Shown here: positions 30,620 to 41,785 of the stretch, piece by piece | Layout of the letters: every line of letters starts with the position of its first letter | Position numbering within the stretch: the stretch's first letter is position 1 | Source of the DNA: Seminavis robusta | Lineage: Eukaryota > Bacillariophyta > Bacillariophyceae > Naviculales > Naviculaceae | Direction: 5' to 3' | Assembly: GCA_903772945.1 (NCBI GenBank) | Contig: CAICTM010000243.1 | Span: 1-64,000, forward strand | Length of the DNA stretch: 64,000 nt | Program-made: the position numbers and the translations under genes | The notes under the pieces: generated by a model | Database searches by the model: none | Told to the model about the DNA's origin: nothing | The model's input: only the letters and a program-made list of their open reading frames with translations

Positions 30620-32097
30620 CGCGAGGAAAGAGCAGAAGAAATGAGTGCAGATAGGTAGACGTTTGTAACCCTCTCATGGGCCATCATCCATTACAGACTG
30701 TACACACAACATGATACCGTACCTGGTTGCTTTGACATCCTCACATCCTCACGTTTTCGTTCTTGAAGATTTCGTCTGGAGCGTGCCACGTGCCGCTACT
30801 AGCTAGCTAGTAGTACGGTAGGGTACTGTACGACTGTACCACAATACACCGGGACCTTACGGCTTCAAGAAGCTGCCACAACTCGTGCCCGCCAGAGGCC
30901 AAAAAGCAATGACACGAGCCACCAACAGATTCGATCCGGTACCACTCCGTACGTACCTAGCTAGCTAGCTAGATCTAGCGGTTTTTGCTTACAGATTGAT
31001 GGCCATGGCCCCATCCCAGGGGACATCAAAGTGTGCCTGGCAAATTGGCTCCCAGTGGCGGAAGGGAGCATCAACGCGAAACAAAAGGTACCCACAGCAT
31101 ATGTGGAATCGTCTTAGTAACTAGAGGGCCCCTTAGCCCATTGTGATCCAAGTCCCTGCGAGCCCATGGAGATTGCTTTTCTATGGTGGGAGGCCAGTTC
31201 TAGGCCCCTCCCAAGTGGGCACCCTTGTGTGTCTGGGGTATGCAGGGCCTCTACAGCTCGGTTCAGCAGTATAGTCTACTAGAGGGGGACAGCCTTAACA
31301 TTTTGTTACTTCGGTACTTGCATACATAGTAGCCAACAAGTTCTGGACCAAGCGACCTAGGACCCAAAGACAAGCCGCCCTCCTGTCACACACCGGTACT
31401 CTATACAGCAAGATTAGCAGCTGCAATCTCTAAAAGGCTCAATGGCTGACAACGCAAATGAGAGGCAGTGCCGTAGCATAGGTACCTTGCTTGTACTCAA
31501 AACCATCGGTACGAACTGCCGTTTGGCAAGCGGATCCGATGATCATTCACCGCCGAAAAAAGCTTTTATCAGCAGCCAGCAAGGAATGAAAAGCTTGGTT
31601 GAACTTGGCGGGTCAGAAACCATGGCTGCCTTCCAGGTAGCTTCTCAAAGCAAGACCGTGCCCACGATATGCATACCGATGCTTGGCTGGGTGCTTTGAG
31701 AGTGAAAATGCCTTAGCTGCGGCATAGTTTAGCGATTACAAAGTGGTCTATTGAACTATTCTTTTCACATTCTTTCGTTTTCCTTTTTTTGATAATGCAG
31801 TAGTTGTGGTAGCGGCCTCCGAATTATAGCTTGAGGAGGCGAGGACTTGAGTGTGTGGCGTGTTGTCTACCGTACAGTATCAGGTGTCGACATGGAAAAA
31901 TTTGATCTTCTCCAGAGTGCAAGACCCCACCAAGGTCGGGACCATTGGCGAGACCCGCCCTCCACCAACGCTGCCCCTCCCCACATATCATAATCCCTGA
32001 GTTAAAATTCGATCAATTCCCCCCTTACAGTACGTGACGCGTGACATACGGTGGTAGACAAAGAACAAGACATACATTTATGCGGCTGGGAGAGTTG
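30620..32097. other. gene-free stretch, ~1.5 kb
   Basis: No convincing gene is seen. The plus ORF 31442-31699 has no domain and an ordinary length for chance. CTAGCTAGCTAGCTAG occurs at 30957-30972 and related motifs near 30800. Confidence 0.45.
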
Positions 32098-34612
32098 CTA
32101 GCCGGACGTTCCTCGGTTTTCAGAGGATAACACTGCTTGGTTGCTGGAAGCGGTGGTAGGATTGCTCCATGGTTTTGGCTGCGCGGACGATGATTGCTGA
32201 GGCTGCGAGAAAAGAGATGTGAGATCGCACAAGCCGGATTGCTCGTTGCCACTTGGAACCGAGTTGAAGGACTTACATCATCCGTCGGCACCGCCAATAA
32301 TGCGGATTGCATTGCGGTGTGGTCCACAGGGCACTTAGGTTGTCCCGCGTGCGCCTGGAGCGTCGGTTTTAGACAGTGCTCGTGGAACATATGTCCACAA
32401 GGACGCAACTGCGTGTCAACATTGGTTTGGTTACAAAGGGCGCACTTTGTGGCAGCTGGTACCTGTACAGATGTGTTAGCGCCCTTCTCTCCAGGGGCTC
32501 CTGGGTGTCCCAAATGAAAATGTCTCTGCTGAGGGTCCTGTCGACTTTGTTGTTGCTGTTGAACAGGCTCGCCCGGATGCTGACCAGCGTATTGCTGTTG
32601 GCTCTGCTGTTGTGGTGGTTGTGGCTGTTGCTGCTGGCTACTATTGTTGACGGCATTTCCGCTGCTACTGGGGGGTTGGTCCGTTGATGGCGCAGGTGCC
32701 GGAGGAGGAGTGTACGAGAACTGACCAAACGTCTGAGGATTTGGGTTTTGATTCTGTCGAATGTACTCCTGCGACAACGATCGCTGCATCTTTGCGGGCA
32801 ATGCCAAGTCGGTAAGCTTCTCACTGCTGCGACTGACCGACATCAAACCACGGGCTGCCAATGCGTCGTCGTAGGCACGCTTGAGGGTGCCCGTGTCGTT
32901 TGAATCCTTGGCTGCCGATGCACCAGTCAAGGGAGCGGGTTGTGGTGCAGCGCTCATAGGAGCAGGTGCCCCCATCTCTTGTTTAATCGACGAAGTCGTG
33001 GTCGTAGGACCCTCATCGTCCAACGACAACCCAACATCATTGTCCTCTTCCCGTTCTCGCCTGCCTTTGGATGAGTCGGCTGCTTGGCCGCCTTTACCAG
33101 CCATGTTGTTCATGCTGTTGAGACTGCGATCGCCAAAGAAGACTTCTAAAAAGGCGTACGAGTCGTTCTTTCCCATGGATTCCATGCTCTTGACTTGAGC
33201 CAGGTTGCCCATTTTGTTGACTTGGCCCTGATTGGCCAAGTCGACTCCGCTCATGCTGGTGATCGACTTGACACCAGGCATGTTCCCCAAGTTGTTGAGA
33301 GAGGAAATGCTCGAGAAGTGAGGCCACGAGTTTAGCGACGGCACACTAGCAAGCCGCGACTGTGAGTTGGACTTCATGGGATGCTGACTAGAAACTTGCT
33401 GTGATGGCTGATTCTGCTGCGACTGCGCTGGTTGTGGTTGTTGAGCGGACGCGAGGGTGGGTTGCAGTGGCATGGGCTGGCCATCTTGCTTCTTGGCAGC
33501 TGCTTTCATCCTAGCTGACTCTGTGGCCTGTCGAACCAAGTCCTGATCACGGGCAAACAGTTCCATAAGAACCGCATGGCTATCCGTCTTGTTCAGTTGT
33601 CCGGTAGAGCCCGATAACATGGGAGGAAGAGACCCGATCGAGTTACTCTGATGCATGGATGCCAAGGGTGACGTGGTTGGGGATGGACCAGGAGCTGCTG
33701 CAGCTTCAGCAGCTGATGGCAGGTAGTACTGCTGGACTTGAGCTTGTTCGGTTCCAGTCGCCGGCTGGGCCTGGGGCGGTTGAAGTTGTTGAGCCTGCAA
33801 TGGAGGGGGCTGTGGTTGCACATAGACCTGGTTGCCGTATGCATCCACCGTGACCTAGACACAATCGCAAGATAATCCATCAGGAGAATTGAACAAGAAA
33901 CACACGTACGACACAAGATGTCCCGGCCGATCCATCCATAGCTAGTAGAAGATCCTGCCCGTTCCTCTAATCTTACCTGCTGTTGTGGTGCTTGGGGCTG
34001 CCCTTGTGCCACGGCTTGCTGATAATGAGCTCGCATGGCTTGCACAGAATGCGGATTGTCCATGGCAGCTCCACCGGGTGCTACAGCTCCTGGCATGGTG
34101 GGTACCATGAGTCCTGGTACAGCCCCCGCCACGGCAACACCTCCTGCCACCCCCGTGGTCGTAAGCTTTCCCTGTTCGATCTGTTTTTTTAGCATGGGTT
34201 TCCATATTCGTCTGCGAGCGTTGGTGAACCAATTCTTGAGTTGCTTTTTGTCAATCCCGGTCTTTTGCATCAACATGGCTTGATCTTGAGGTGTTGGATA
34301 TGGGTGAGTAAAGTGTTCTGGCGAGAGCAACCACGCCTTGAGTGTCTGCACAGCTCCAGCAGGTAGTTCGCGACGGGACTTGCTCTTTCCGCCTTTGCCT
34401 CCTCCATCACCTTCGTCATCGGAGCCTAGCTCCTGATTGTTTCTTCCGTCGGCATCTGCCATGGATGACAAGTTGTTGTCTTTGTCGTTGTTGTTCTCGT
34501 GAGATCCCGCACCTTCAGTAGTGCTGCCACGACGGCCCTTGGCGGCTTGAAGCTCTGGTCTTGATAAACGAGTACGTAGGGAGTAGCTTGCAGGAGCAAC
34601 CGATTGCAACAT
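32098..34612 (-). CDS. TALE homeodomain protein with C-terminal RING-like finger, three exons
   Basis: Exons are 34612-33977, 33854-32277 and 32202-32098. The introns are 122 bp (GTAAGA/TCTAG) and 74 bp (GTAAGT/CGCAG), both phase 0, giving 772 residues. The homeodomain spans ~79-141, with the three-residue TALE insertion (HFTHPYPT) and recognition helix NWFTNARRR. A long Gln/Pro/Ser-rich region follows, with repeated short helical motifs (SNSIGSLPP, SISSLNNLG, SMNNMAG, and two similar acidic helices HAVLMELFARD and YAFLEVFFGD). Near residue ~685 is CALCNQTNVDTQLRPCGHMFHEHC...KCPVDH, a RING-type zinc site with the last ligand pair altered (CPVDH rather than CPxC). Expected role: nuclear transcription factor, perhaps with ubiquitin-ligase activity. 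The third exon was chosen because splicing removes an otherwise unrelated reading. Confidence 0.85.
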
Positions 34613-36451
34613 GAGATGGATGAAACACGACGGACGTACAGTACCCAGTCTACTCTAATAGCCAACTGCTGAAAAGGATGGATGGGTCGTCGCTGCTGTT
34701 GTTGCTGTACCGTAGCTTGCAATGATCACTGTTCTGTGGATACAGATACCCAAGGCTACTGATGTCTGCTTGTTTGTTCTGCTTGGTGGTAGCTAGGGTC
34801 TTTAGAGGTGGTTAGGTAACGGTTTCGCGGAAAAGGTGTCAACCTTGATATATCCTGTTAATAATCGAGAGATAAGTGGGGATGAAGCAATCCATTAGAC
34901 TCGAGTGGTGGGAGTGTTGTGTGTGTCGTGCTGCTTGCTTGCTGTTAGCTTGATGGCAAGCGAAGTCTTCACTGAGTGATGACTACCCAAATGCTACCCA
35001 ACCAATAAGGCGTTCTTGTGTGCCTGGACGCACGCAGGTGCAACTGTTGACATCTCCACGTCATGTGACGTCTTCCGGGTTACACCCCGCGAAGCCCCAT
35101 GATTGGACGAATGTCCAACAAAGACAAGTCCAAAGCAAAACCCCTAAAGAAAATACCAAAAATAACAACAAAACTACCATGGCCATCGCTTACCTCTGTG
35201 ATAATGGCAACACTGCTGCTGTGGCTAAGGACAAAAGGAATAGATTAAAAGGCAACACAAACAAATATTTCTAAGCGCTGTTTGCTGGGTGATGGGTGCT
35301 TTGATGTTTGCCTCCAAAACAACGACAAGAGCAAAATATCCAATCGAATCAATCGCTTTTCTCGCTTTGCGGTTCCGAGGGTGACAGCATTTTGCTGGCT
35401 GGCGTCGCTGCAAGTGCTGTCACTCATTCCCGTAGAAATCTTACTGAAGCGAAGATGAAAAGAAAGTCTCATGTTGACACCTTTTCATGATTCTCACCAG
35501 CCAATAAGGACATGAGCTCGTACGTGACCGAATTGATTCGACTAGCATTCAAGCTGATTCGATCAATAATTCGAAAGTAGGGTTTTGAGTTTTAGTCCTC
35601 TACCCACGAAGTTGCTCTTATTCTAGCTAGCTAGTAGTCTAGGTCTAGCTTGCCAGCTAGATAGTAGAGATACAGTATGTAGAGCTTATACGAGCATCGA
35701 CAACGAGGAACAAAAGTAGCGACTGGGTACTCGTCTGAATGTCCTGTTGAATTAGAATAAACACAATTTCATCCCTTTCAACAAAATTCCCCAGAAGCGC
35801 TGAGCGAGGCAGAAATACGATGTATCACTAGAGTAGAATGGTGAGTATTACCAAGAGAGTTCCATGGAGATCTTCTGCATGTCATGGTGTTGATCAGAGC
35901 AAAGAGTTGGACCCCACGGCTGAAACAATGCCCAAAGCAGCAGACCTGATGTCACCTGATCCAATTCGAATCGATTGAAGATTCGACTCGATTCATTCGA
36001 TTTATTCGATGTGTGAATCGAACGAATTCGAACCCCGCGTGGCTGAAATGAACTCACGACTGAGACTCAAAGACGTCTGGCCTACCTTCCGTCTTGAGTG
36101 AAGAAGTAGTTGAAGCCACCCACCCAAACATCGAAGTGGCCGTTGTTCTTCCCACGCACCATCTACCACCAACCCACCATCACCACCAATTGAAACAAGA
36201 AGCTCATTTAGCTGCTTTCCCTTCTTACTTGAACCATCCAGAGCCACAAAATGAAAACAAAAGCTCCACTTTCCTCGCAGCAAGAAGCAGGTCCGATTGC
36301 ATTCGGTCGGTCTGAGGGCCAGTCGTTGAATCCGAGAACTCAGTATATTCTTTGATCAGCAACATTCATTTTGTCCGTAGAGTATTGAGCGACAGTCGGA
36401 ATGATCACCCTCTGAAGAAACTGACCGAGTATCCCCTGCACCGTCGTCTCT
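34613..36451. other. gene-free stretch, divergent promoters
   Basis: Small ORFs at 35020-35490 and 35848-36315 show no family features. ATTCGA/TCGAAT-rich sequence occurs at about 35525-35575 and 35955-36030, and a CTAGCTAGCTAG run near 35624. Confidence 0.45.
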
Positions 36452-37728
36452 ATGTGGAGCGAAGACGGCCCCAACAACCATGATGTTGCTCAAAACAACA
36501 TAGACAATCCGGCTGCCCAAAGTACTACTAGTAGTAGCCCAGAGGTCCAACTTGCCATGGGAAGGGAGCGATCTCTTTCTGTGCCTTGTGCAAGTGCTTC
36601 TACGGATGTTGAAACTGTTGTGTCCAAAGCAAAGCGAGCATCTTCGTTTCTCTGGATGCTGTTGCACTCCCAGGTAGGCTCATTTTTGATTTTGTTTGCT
36701 GGCTGAAAGATTCGTGAAAGATCTTCCAGTACTTCTAGTGGTTAACCGTCATTGGAACTCTCTCTTTGGATACCCTTTTGTAGAGTTGCTGCCTTTCCAC
36801 AGATCGCTGTACACACCATGGTTGCTCGAATGCCAAACTAGTACATTTGCATTTGAAGACCTGTCCCGCAGGGCATGATTTCCCTTGCCCTACAAGGTAT
36901 GCTGGTTGTGCGCAAGCAAGGAAACTACTTGCCCACTACCGAAGATGCCGAAACGTTCGAGCCCGTCAGATTGGCCAGTCTCCATCCGTGAAGGGTCAAC
37001 ATGTGTGCCTCATTTGTTCCATGGTAGCACGTCAAGCCAGATCACTATTGGACAACAACAGTGCCTCAAAGGCCTCCTTGCCAAATGGTACAGTCCACAA
37101 GAGAAGCACCAATGGCAGCAAATGCCAAGTAGCTGCATCCTACACGGTAAAGGCGAAGGTGAACACGGGGACTCTGTCCGCGTGCAAGCCAGATTCGGCA
37201 CCACTGAAGAAACGTATTTTGGCCTCGTTTACTCAGTCCAACGACAACAATACTGCAGAACCATTGTCACAGAGAAAGCCTCAGCCTGTGGAGGACTGGA
37301 ACATGCCCCCTCCTGCACCTCGAAATCCCCGTCTTTCACAGTCGGCACCCACATCGCCGTTGGGAGGGCTGGTGAAAGGATCTGCCACTAGTCGACAGCA
37401 ACTCAAGTCAGCTGACGGGGCACCTCATCTGGGACCCATTCCTCTTCTCCGCAAGCGCTCTGAGAGCATGGGGAGCGATCTTTTGTCCGGAACCAGTGGT
37501 AGCCGAAGGGTTGTTTCGTTTGCCCCAAGGGCCGAGCCAGCTTCAATGGATGTGGCCGTGGAACTAGAGTCACCAGGCTTGGGGGAAGAAAGTGATGACT
37601 TCCGTGGCACACAAAGCAGAGCCCGGAGTGCTTCTTGTCATGTCCTTTCTACTAACCAGCAAAGCGGGGTCGCATGTGGAACTATCTACGAGGAAATTGG
37701 CCATTCCGCAGGCTGCATGGACGAATGA
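36452..37728 (+). CDS. TAZ-type zinc-finger protein, two exons
   Basis: Exon 1 (36452-36673, ending LWMLLHSQ) joins exon 2 (36784-37728) across a 110-bp intron (GTAGGC...TTTGTAG, phase 0). This restores a TAZ-like zinc domain over residues ~66-145: LLHSQSCCLSTDRCTHHGC, LVHLHLKTCPAG, CPTRYAGCAQARKLLAHYRRCR, then HVCLICSMVARQARSLL, with regularly spaced Cys/His pairs. The rest of the 388 residues is basic and Ser/Pro-rich with several R-x-x-S sites (LRKRSESM, RRVVSFAP). TAZ domains in CBP/p300 bind transcription-factor activation regions, and diatoms carry many stand-alone TAZ proteins. No acetyltransferase domain is present. A nuclear adaptor role is likely. Confidence 0.85.
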
Positions 37729-37856
37729 CGAGGTGGGATACTTAATGCTTTCTCTCTCGAGTATGTATGGGGATAAACAGTAAATAATCAATAAGGCACA
37801 TGATTATGCAAAGTCTCCACTACTCTTCTTATTTACTTTACTTCTTGTGCAACCTA

Positions 37857-38858
37857 CTAAGCCGTGTGATAATGGGGTTCATGAGCGACCAGCTCAAGTC
37901 CATCATCAAATTGTATGGGGCGGAAATGGAAGTCATTGGAGAGAGCATGTTCCCACCACTTGAAATCGCACATGGTTGTCACGCGTCGAGCACTCACGTA
38001 CAAGACCTCTCCGTTCTCGTTTTCGCCGGCCTCTTCTACCAAATAGTCATATACCAGCGTCTGAACGAGCTGTTGCACGTCTTCCAAGCTGAGTTCAATA
38101 CGACTAACTTTGGCTTGTATCATCTTGCCTTGAATTTCCGTGAGTGTGACTCCTTTGGCTTGATTGAGACGTTTGACACAGTGAATGGCAAAAGTCCTGA
38201 GCTCCGAAATGAACTCATGGTCAAACTCCAAATCGCTGTACCAGACTCCACCAGTCAATTCCTTTGAAGGAGTCAAATTGTATAGCATGTACAGCTTTTT
38301 GGCTTTGGCAGTGACAGACTTGACAGGCTTGATCAATCTCCTTGCCTCCAAAGTTTTGAATATTTTGTTCAGCGTTTGAATGTTCTGGTGTGTCTGCAAC
38401 CGAATATCCTTGGTCCAAATTCCCATGTTGCCAGCTCTCTCAATCACTTGGTAGACCATCCGAGCCGCAGTATCCAACCCTTTGAACTTGGTCGCGACAT
38501 CGGCGCTCACTAAACTGTAAAATAATTCATTTTTGCCAGTTTTGCTCATGACAAGTCGAGACTCGCTGGTCAGCTGGTTGATAATCGGCACCAATTTGGC
38601 AATGCTGTCAGCGCCCATCTTATCCTTCAATTGGCTGTTGCTAATCCCAGATTTGAATTCTTCTAGTGAGAACAAAGCAATGAAACGCTCCTTGAGGCCG
38701 TCCTGTTTCTTCTCGGTACCCGTAGTTTTCTTTGCCGCTCGAACAGCCGAAGGACTTCCAAGTGATGGCTCGATCTTGATCGCAACGGCACTCTTGGCCT
38801 TCTTGGCAGGAGGGGCGCCCGCTTTGCTCGCCGATGCTGGTCGTTTCTTGGGAGGCAT
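37857..38858 (-). CDS. RPC6: DNA-directed RNA polymerase III subunit RPC6 (RPC34/POLR3F)
   Basis: The protein has 333 residues. A basic, Ala/Lys/Pro-rich N-terminal extension (MPPKKRPASASKAG...) precedes tandem winged-helix domains. The diagnostic stretches are VYQVIERAGNMGIWTKDIRLQT, LNKIFKTLEARRLIKPVKSV, KKLYMLYNLTPSKELTGGVWYSD and EFDHEFISELR, all typical of RPC6. In the Pol III initiation subcomplex RPC3-RPC6-RPC7 this subunit contacts TFIIIB and helps open tRNA and 5S promoters in the nucleus. In yeast and human proteins the C-terminus carries an iron-sulfur or zinc cysteine cluster. Here only one Cys near the end (TTMCDFKWW) is visible, so that cluster seems absent or reduced. Intronless. 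A dead transposon begins about 110 bp upstream. Confidence 0.93.
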   Translation of the reverse strand: MPPKKRPASASKAGAPPAKKAKSAVAIKIEPSLGSPSAVRAAKKTTGTEKKQDGLKERFIALFSLEEFKSGISNSQLKDKMGADSIAKLVPIINQLTSESRLVMSKTGKNELFYSLVSADVATKFKGLDTAARMVYQVIERAGNMGIWTKDIRLQTHQNIQTLNKIFKTLEARRLIKPVKSVTAKAKKLYMLYNLTPSKELTGGVWYSDLEFDHEFISELRTFAIHCVKRLNQAKGVTLTEIQGKMIQAKVSRIELSLEDVQQLVQTLVYDYLVEEAGENENGEVLYVSARRVTTMCDFKWWEHALSNDFHFRPIQFDDGLELVAHEPHYHTA

Positions 38859-38966
38859 CTTCTTCAGTTGTATTTATGCTACCTTATGATATGAAGACGC
38901 TTCAAGCTGGCTGTATGGAAGCAAGAGAAGACGAGCAATGAATGGCATGTGCATGGCTACGGTACA

Positions 38967-41338
38967 GTCTACTCGCTCTAATATTTATAATATTATATTT
39001 ATCCTCGCTGTAATATTTATTAAATCTCGAGGTCCCCCCCTCAGTCCCGGGTATCCGTGAATGAATCTTTCGAGCAGCAACAAATCTTTCGAGCAGCCCG
39101 ACAACGTCGTGCAATCCATCCAACCGTTTCAATTTGACCGAGACAGCATGTAAAATGCCAATATCGATCCAATGGAGGTGGGATTCCTCGCACCTCTGCC
39201 GTGGCGTCCCGTGGCTGTCTTGTCTGGGCCAGCCCAAGCGCTGGTTTTACGTGCAGTTTTCGAAGGATGGTTTCGAGGAGACAAAAACAATTCTCCTGAG
39301 CTGCCAAACAATTTCACCCAAACCATACCAAACCCTCCAATCTGACAGAGACCAACATGAACGGCGCCGATACAACCAACGGCGCCGATTCAACCAACAT
39401 GAACGGCGCCGATTCAACCGTAACGAAGAAAGGAACGAAGAAAGGCGGAAAGAGGGACCAAAAGCAGGTTCAACGAATGCTACTGGGAAAAAGAACAGAG
39501 GCGACTGGGCTCAGGCATGCCACTCCTTCCGTACACAGTTCAAGAACATGCAAGCCAAAGCCTTCCTGCAATCGTCCGCTTCTGGGCCGAAGTTCTCTGG
39601 GACACAGTCGGAACGCAGAGCTTCAGTCAGTACCTGAAGCAATACGACAACAAGACTTTGGTCCCAACCGACACATCCAAGCGCTATGCCCCACCAAAGT
39701 ATCCGGAGGTTGAGAAGAAGCTGGTTGCCTACATGGATCTGCGTGCGAAGAAAGTTGGGACCGACAAATGCGGTTTGTCTTGGATCACCCTGAAAACGAA
39801 GGCACTTCAATTTGCCAAGCAGCTCGGTGTACCAGAAAAGGAGTCAATGCTTCCGATGGATGGATTGCCAGAGTCCTTCAACGAAATGGTAGAGTTGGAA
39901 TCAATCTGCACGGAGAGGCTGGCGACATGGATGATGCAGCGAAGGCGGCAATCATGAAGGAGTGGAGGGAGAAGGAGTTCTATCCTCTCATTGACAAATA
40001 CGATGTCCCTGCCAGTCGCATCTACAATGCCGACCAAACTGGTTTGTACTACCAGAAACTCCCCAATCGTATCTACGTGAAAAAGGACAAAGCAAAGACT
40101 TTGCAGGGGCAAGCAGATGAAAGACAAGACGAGAGTCAAACTTATGATTTGTACGTCTGCGGATGGAAAGAAAGTTCCCCCAGCATAGTTGGTAAGGCTG
40201 CCAAACCGAAGTGTTTCTCGCTTCGGGAGAACAACAAACCTCCGATGGCCTATACGAACCAAAGGAACTTGGTTTACAAAGGAAGTGACATTGGGTTGGA
40301 TTCAAGATGTGCTTACCGCACCATGTGAAACGTTGGGGCAATGCCGATTGTATCCTCCTGCTGGATAACTGCAGTGCTCACAAGTTGGATAACTGGGATG
40401 TCCTTCCATCCTGGCTCCATGTCTTGTTCCTCCACCCAACGTGACTAACACACATCAACCTGCAGATATGGCATGATTGCTGCCCTTAAAGGATACAAGT
40501 TCATCATGCTTCCACTTGCCTGAAACCTTGATAAGTGATAAAAGCCTTCGAACCACGAACGCAAAAACAAAAAAGAGCACTGCTGGCCTGGACAAGCCAT
40601 CTCTGACAAGACATGAATGAAATTTGGAACAAATACGGTGCTATGCAAAGAGATTGGCTATCAGACGATGCTGGGATAAAAAGGCAGGCATCCTTACCAT
40701 CGCCATGGAAAGAATCAATGCTGACCTTGGGTCGGCCTTCATCCCCACTATGAAGATAAGGTGTTGAGCAGGGGATTCCGAGACTTGTGTCCTCATGAGT
40801 CTCTCCAAGTTAAGGCCAAAGAAACTGCAGGTGATGTTGCAGGAATGCGCATTGCGTCCTGCAAGGATCCTTTGCTGCTAATTACGATCAATACTCTGGG
40901 GAGATGTGATGCAAATGGCAGAGAATTGGATCGAATGTCGAGAGGAGCCCGAAGTCATTAGTGCAACCTCGACGAAGAGATTGAAGCGCTGCGAAGTTGA
41001 AACAACAGAAGCGGAACTGGCTGTGTTTGATTGACGAGGAACCGGAACAATGGAGGATGAATCCCGAACCAGCCGATTTGTTTGCATCATTTGCGTTGAA
41101 GAGGGCTCAATAGTGTCCGAAGTGCCTCTGGTTTGGGTAAACCAGGCACACTGTGCATCTTGACAGGTGTTTGCTAGGGCATTGAATGTGTGCTAGGGCT
41201 GCTAGGGCAGGCAAAGCGTAACGGAGGCTCTATCCTTCATACTTTACTAGTGGACCGGCCCTTGAAGGCTTCATATTTCATTCTCTTATTATTATTTATC
41301 GATCCGCTCCCCCCCCATAAATAAAAGAGCGAGTAGAC
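38967..41338 (+). mobile_element. pogo/Tigger-like DNA transposon, inactive
   Basis: A transposase pseudogene is bounded by short inverted ends: GTCTACTCGCTCT at 38967-38979 and its reverse complement at 41326-41338. A weaker match continues inward (AATATTTAT versus TTTATTTAT). The span is about 2.4 kb, the normal size for this superfamily. Flanking bases do not form a clear TA duplication, so the exact ends are uncertain by a few bases. Confidence 0.7.
39357..40990 (+). pseudogene. pogo-like transposase (CENPB-type HTH plus DDE_1), frameshifted
   Basis: Successive frames carry the usual domain order. There is a basic N-terminus with a DSTNMNGADST repeat (39357-39500). A helix-turn-helix part follows (YPEVEKKLVAYMDLRAKKVG and LKTKALQFAKQLG, frame 39517-39957). 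After a +1 shift near 39860 comes NASDGWIARVLQRNGRVGINLHGEAGDMDD, then the first catalytic Asp in IYNADQTGLYYQKLPNR. The nuclease core continues through AIVGKAAKPKCF-type sequence and, in another frame near 40330-40385, the second Asp in CILLLDNCSAHK. Several indels separate these parts, so no full protein can be made. Confidence 0.85.
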
Positions 41339-41785
41339 ACGACCGTGGACGTCCGTGGTGGGGGTGTTTGGAATCGGTCAGCCAGCTCTACTGCTATCAC
41401 ATCCGAAACCCTCAAGTGCTCAAAGTGGCATTGAAAGGGGGGTTTTGAGTTTGGAACAGCCTGCTCCTTGGCCCAAACTCCCCTCGCACCGAGAGATCGA
41501 TTGAAGAGTGAGAGTCAAATCATCCAACTCCATCAGAGGCCTGTTGCCGGTCTTTTCCCAATCCACGTTGCCACAGAATGAAGTTGGCTTATTTAGTAGG
41601 CACAACCCTGGGTTGCGGCTTACAGGGGAGTGGCTTCGGTCCACACACTGGCAGTTCCCATAACATTGCTCGTGTTTACTGGATGCATTAATCTAATTCC
41701 TAAAGGATAGCTAGCTAGCTATGAAGCAGAGTACTGTGTCGACCACGGGGGGTCGCTCAAATTGATATGAAGAAGCCTTCCCAAT
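41339..41785. other. gene-free stretch
   Basis: 3' flank of the HSF gene. TAGCTAGCTAGCTA occurs near 41708. Nothing else is seen. Confidence 0.45.

Noticed and set aside
31442-31699. 85-codon plus-strand ORF
   Set aside because: It has no domain, no repeat and no splice context; length is expected by chance.
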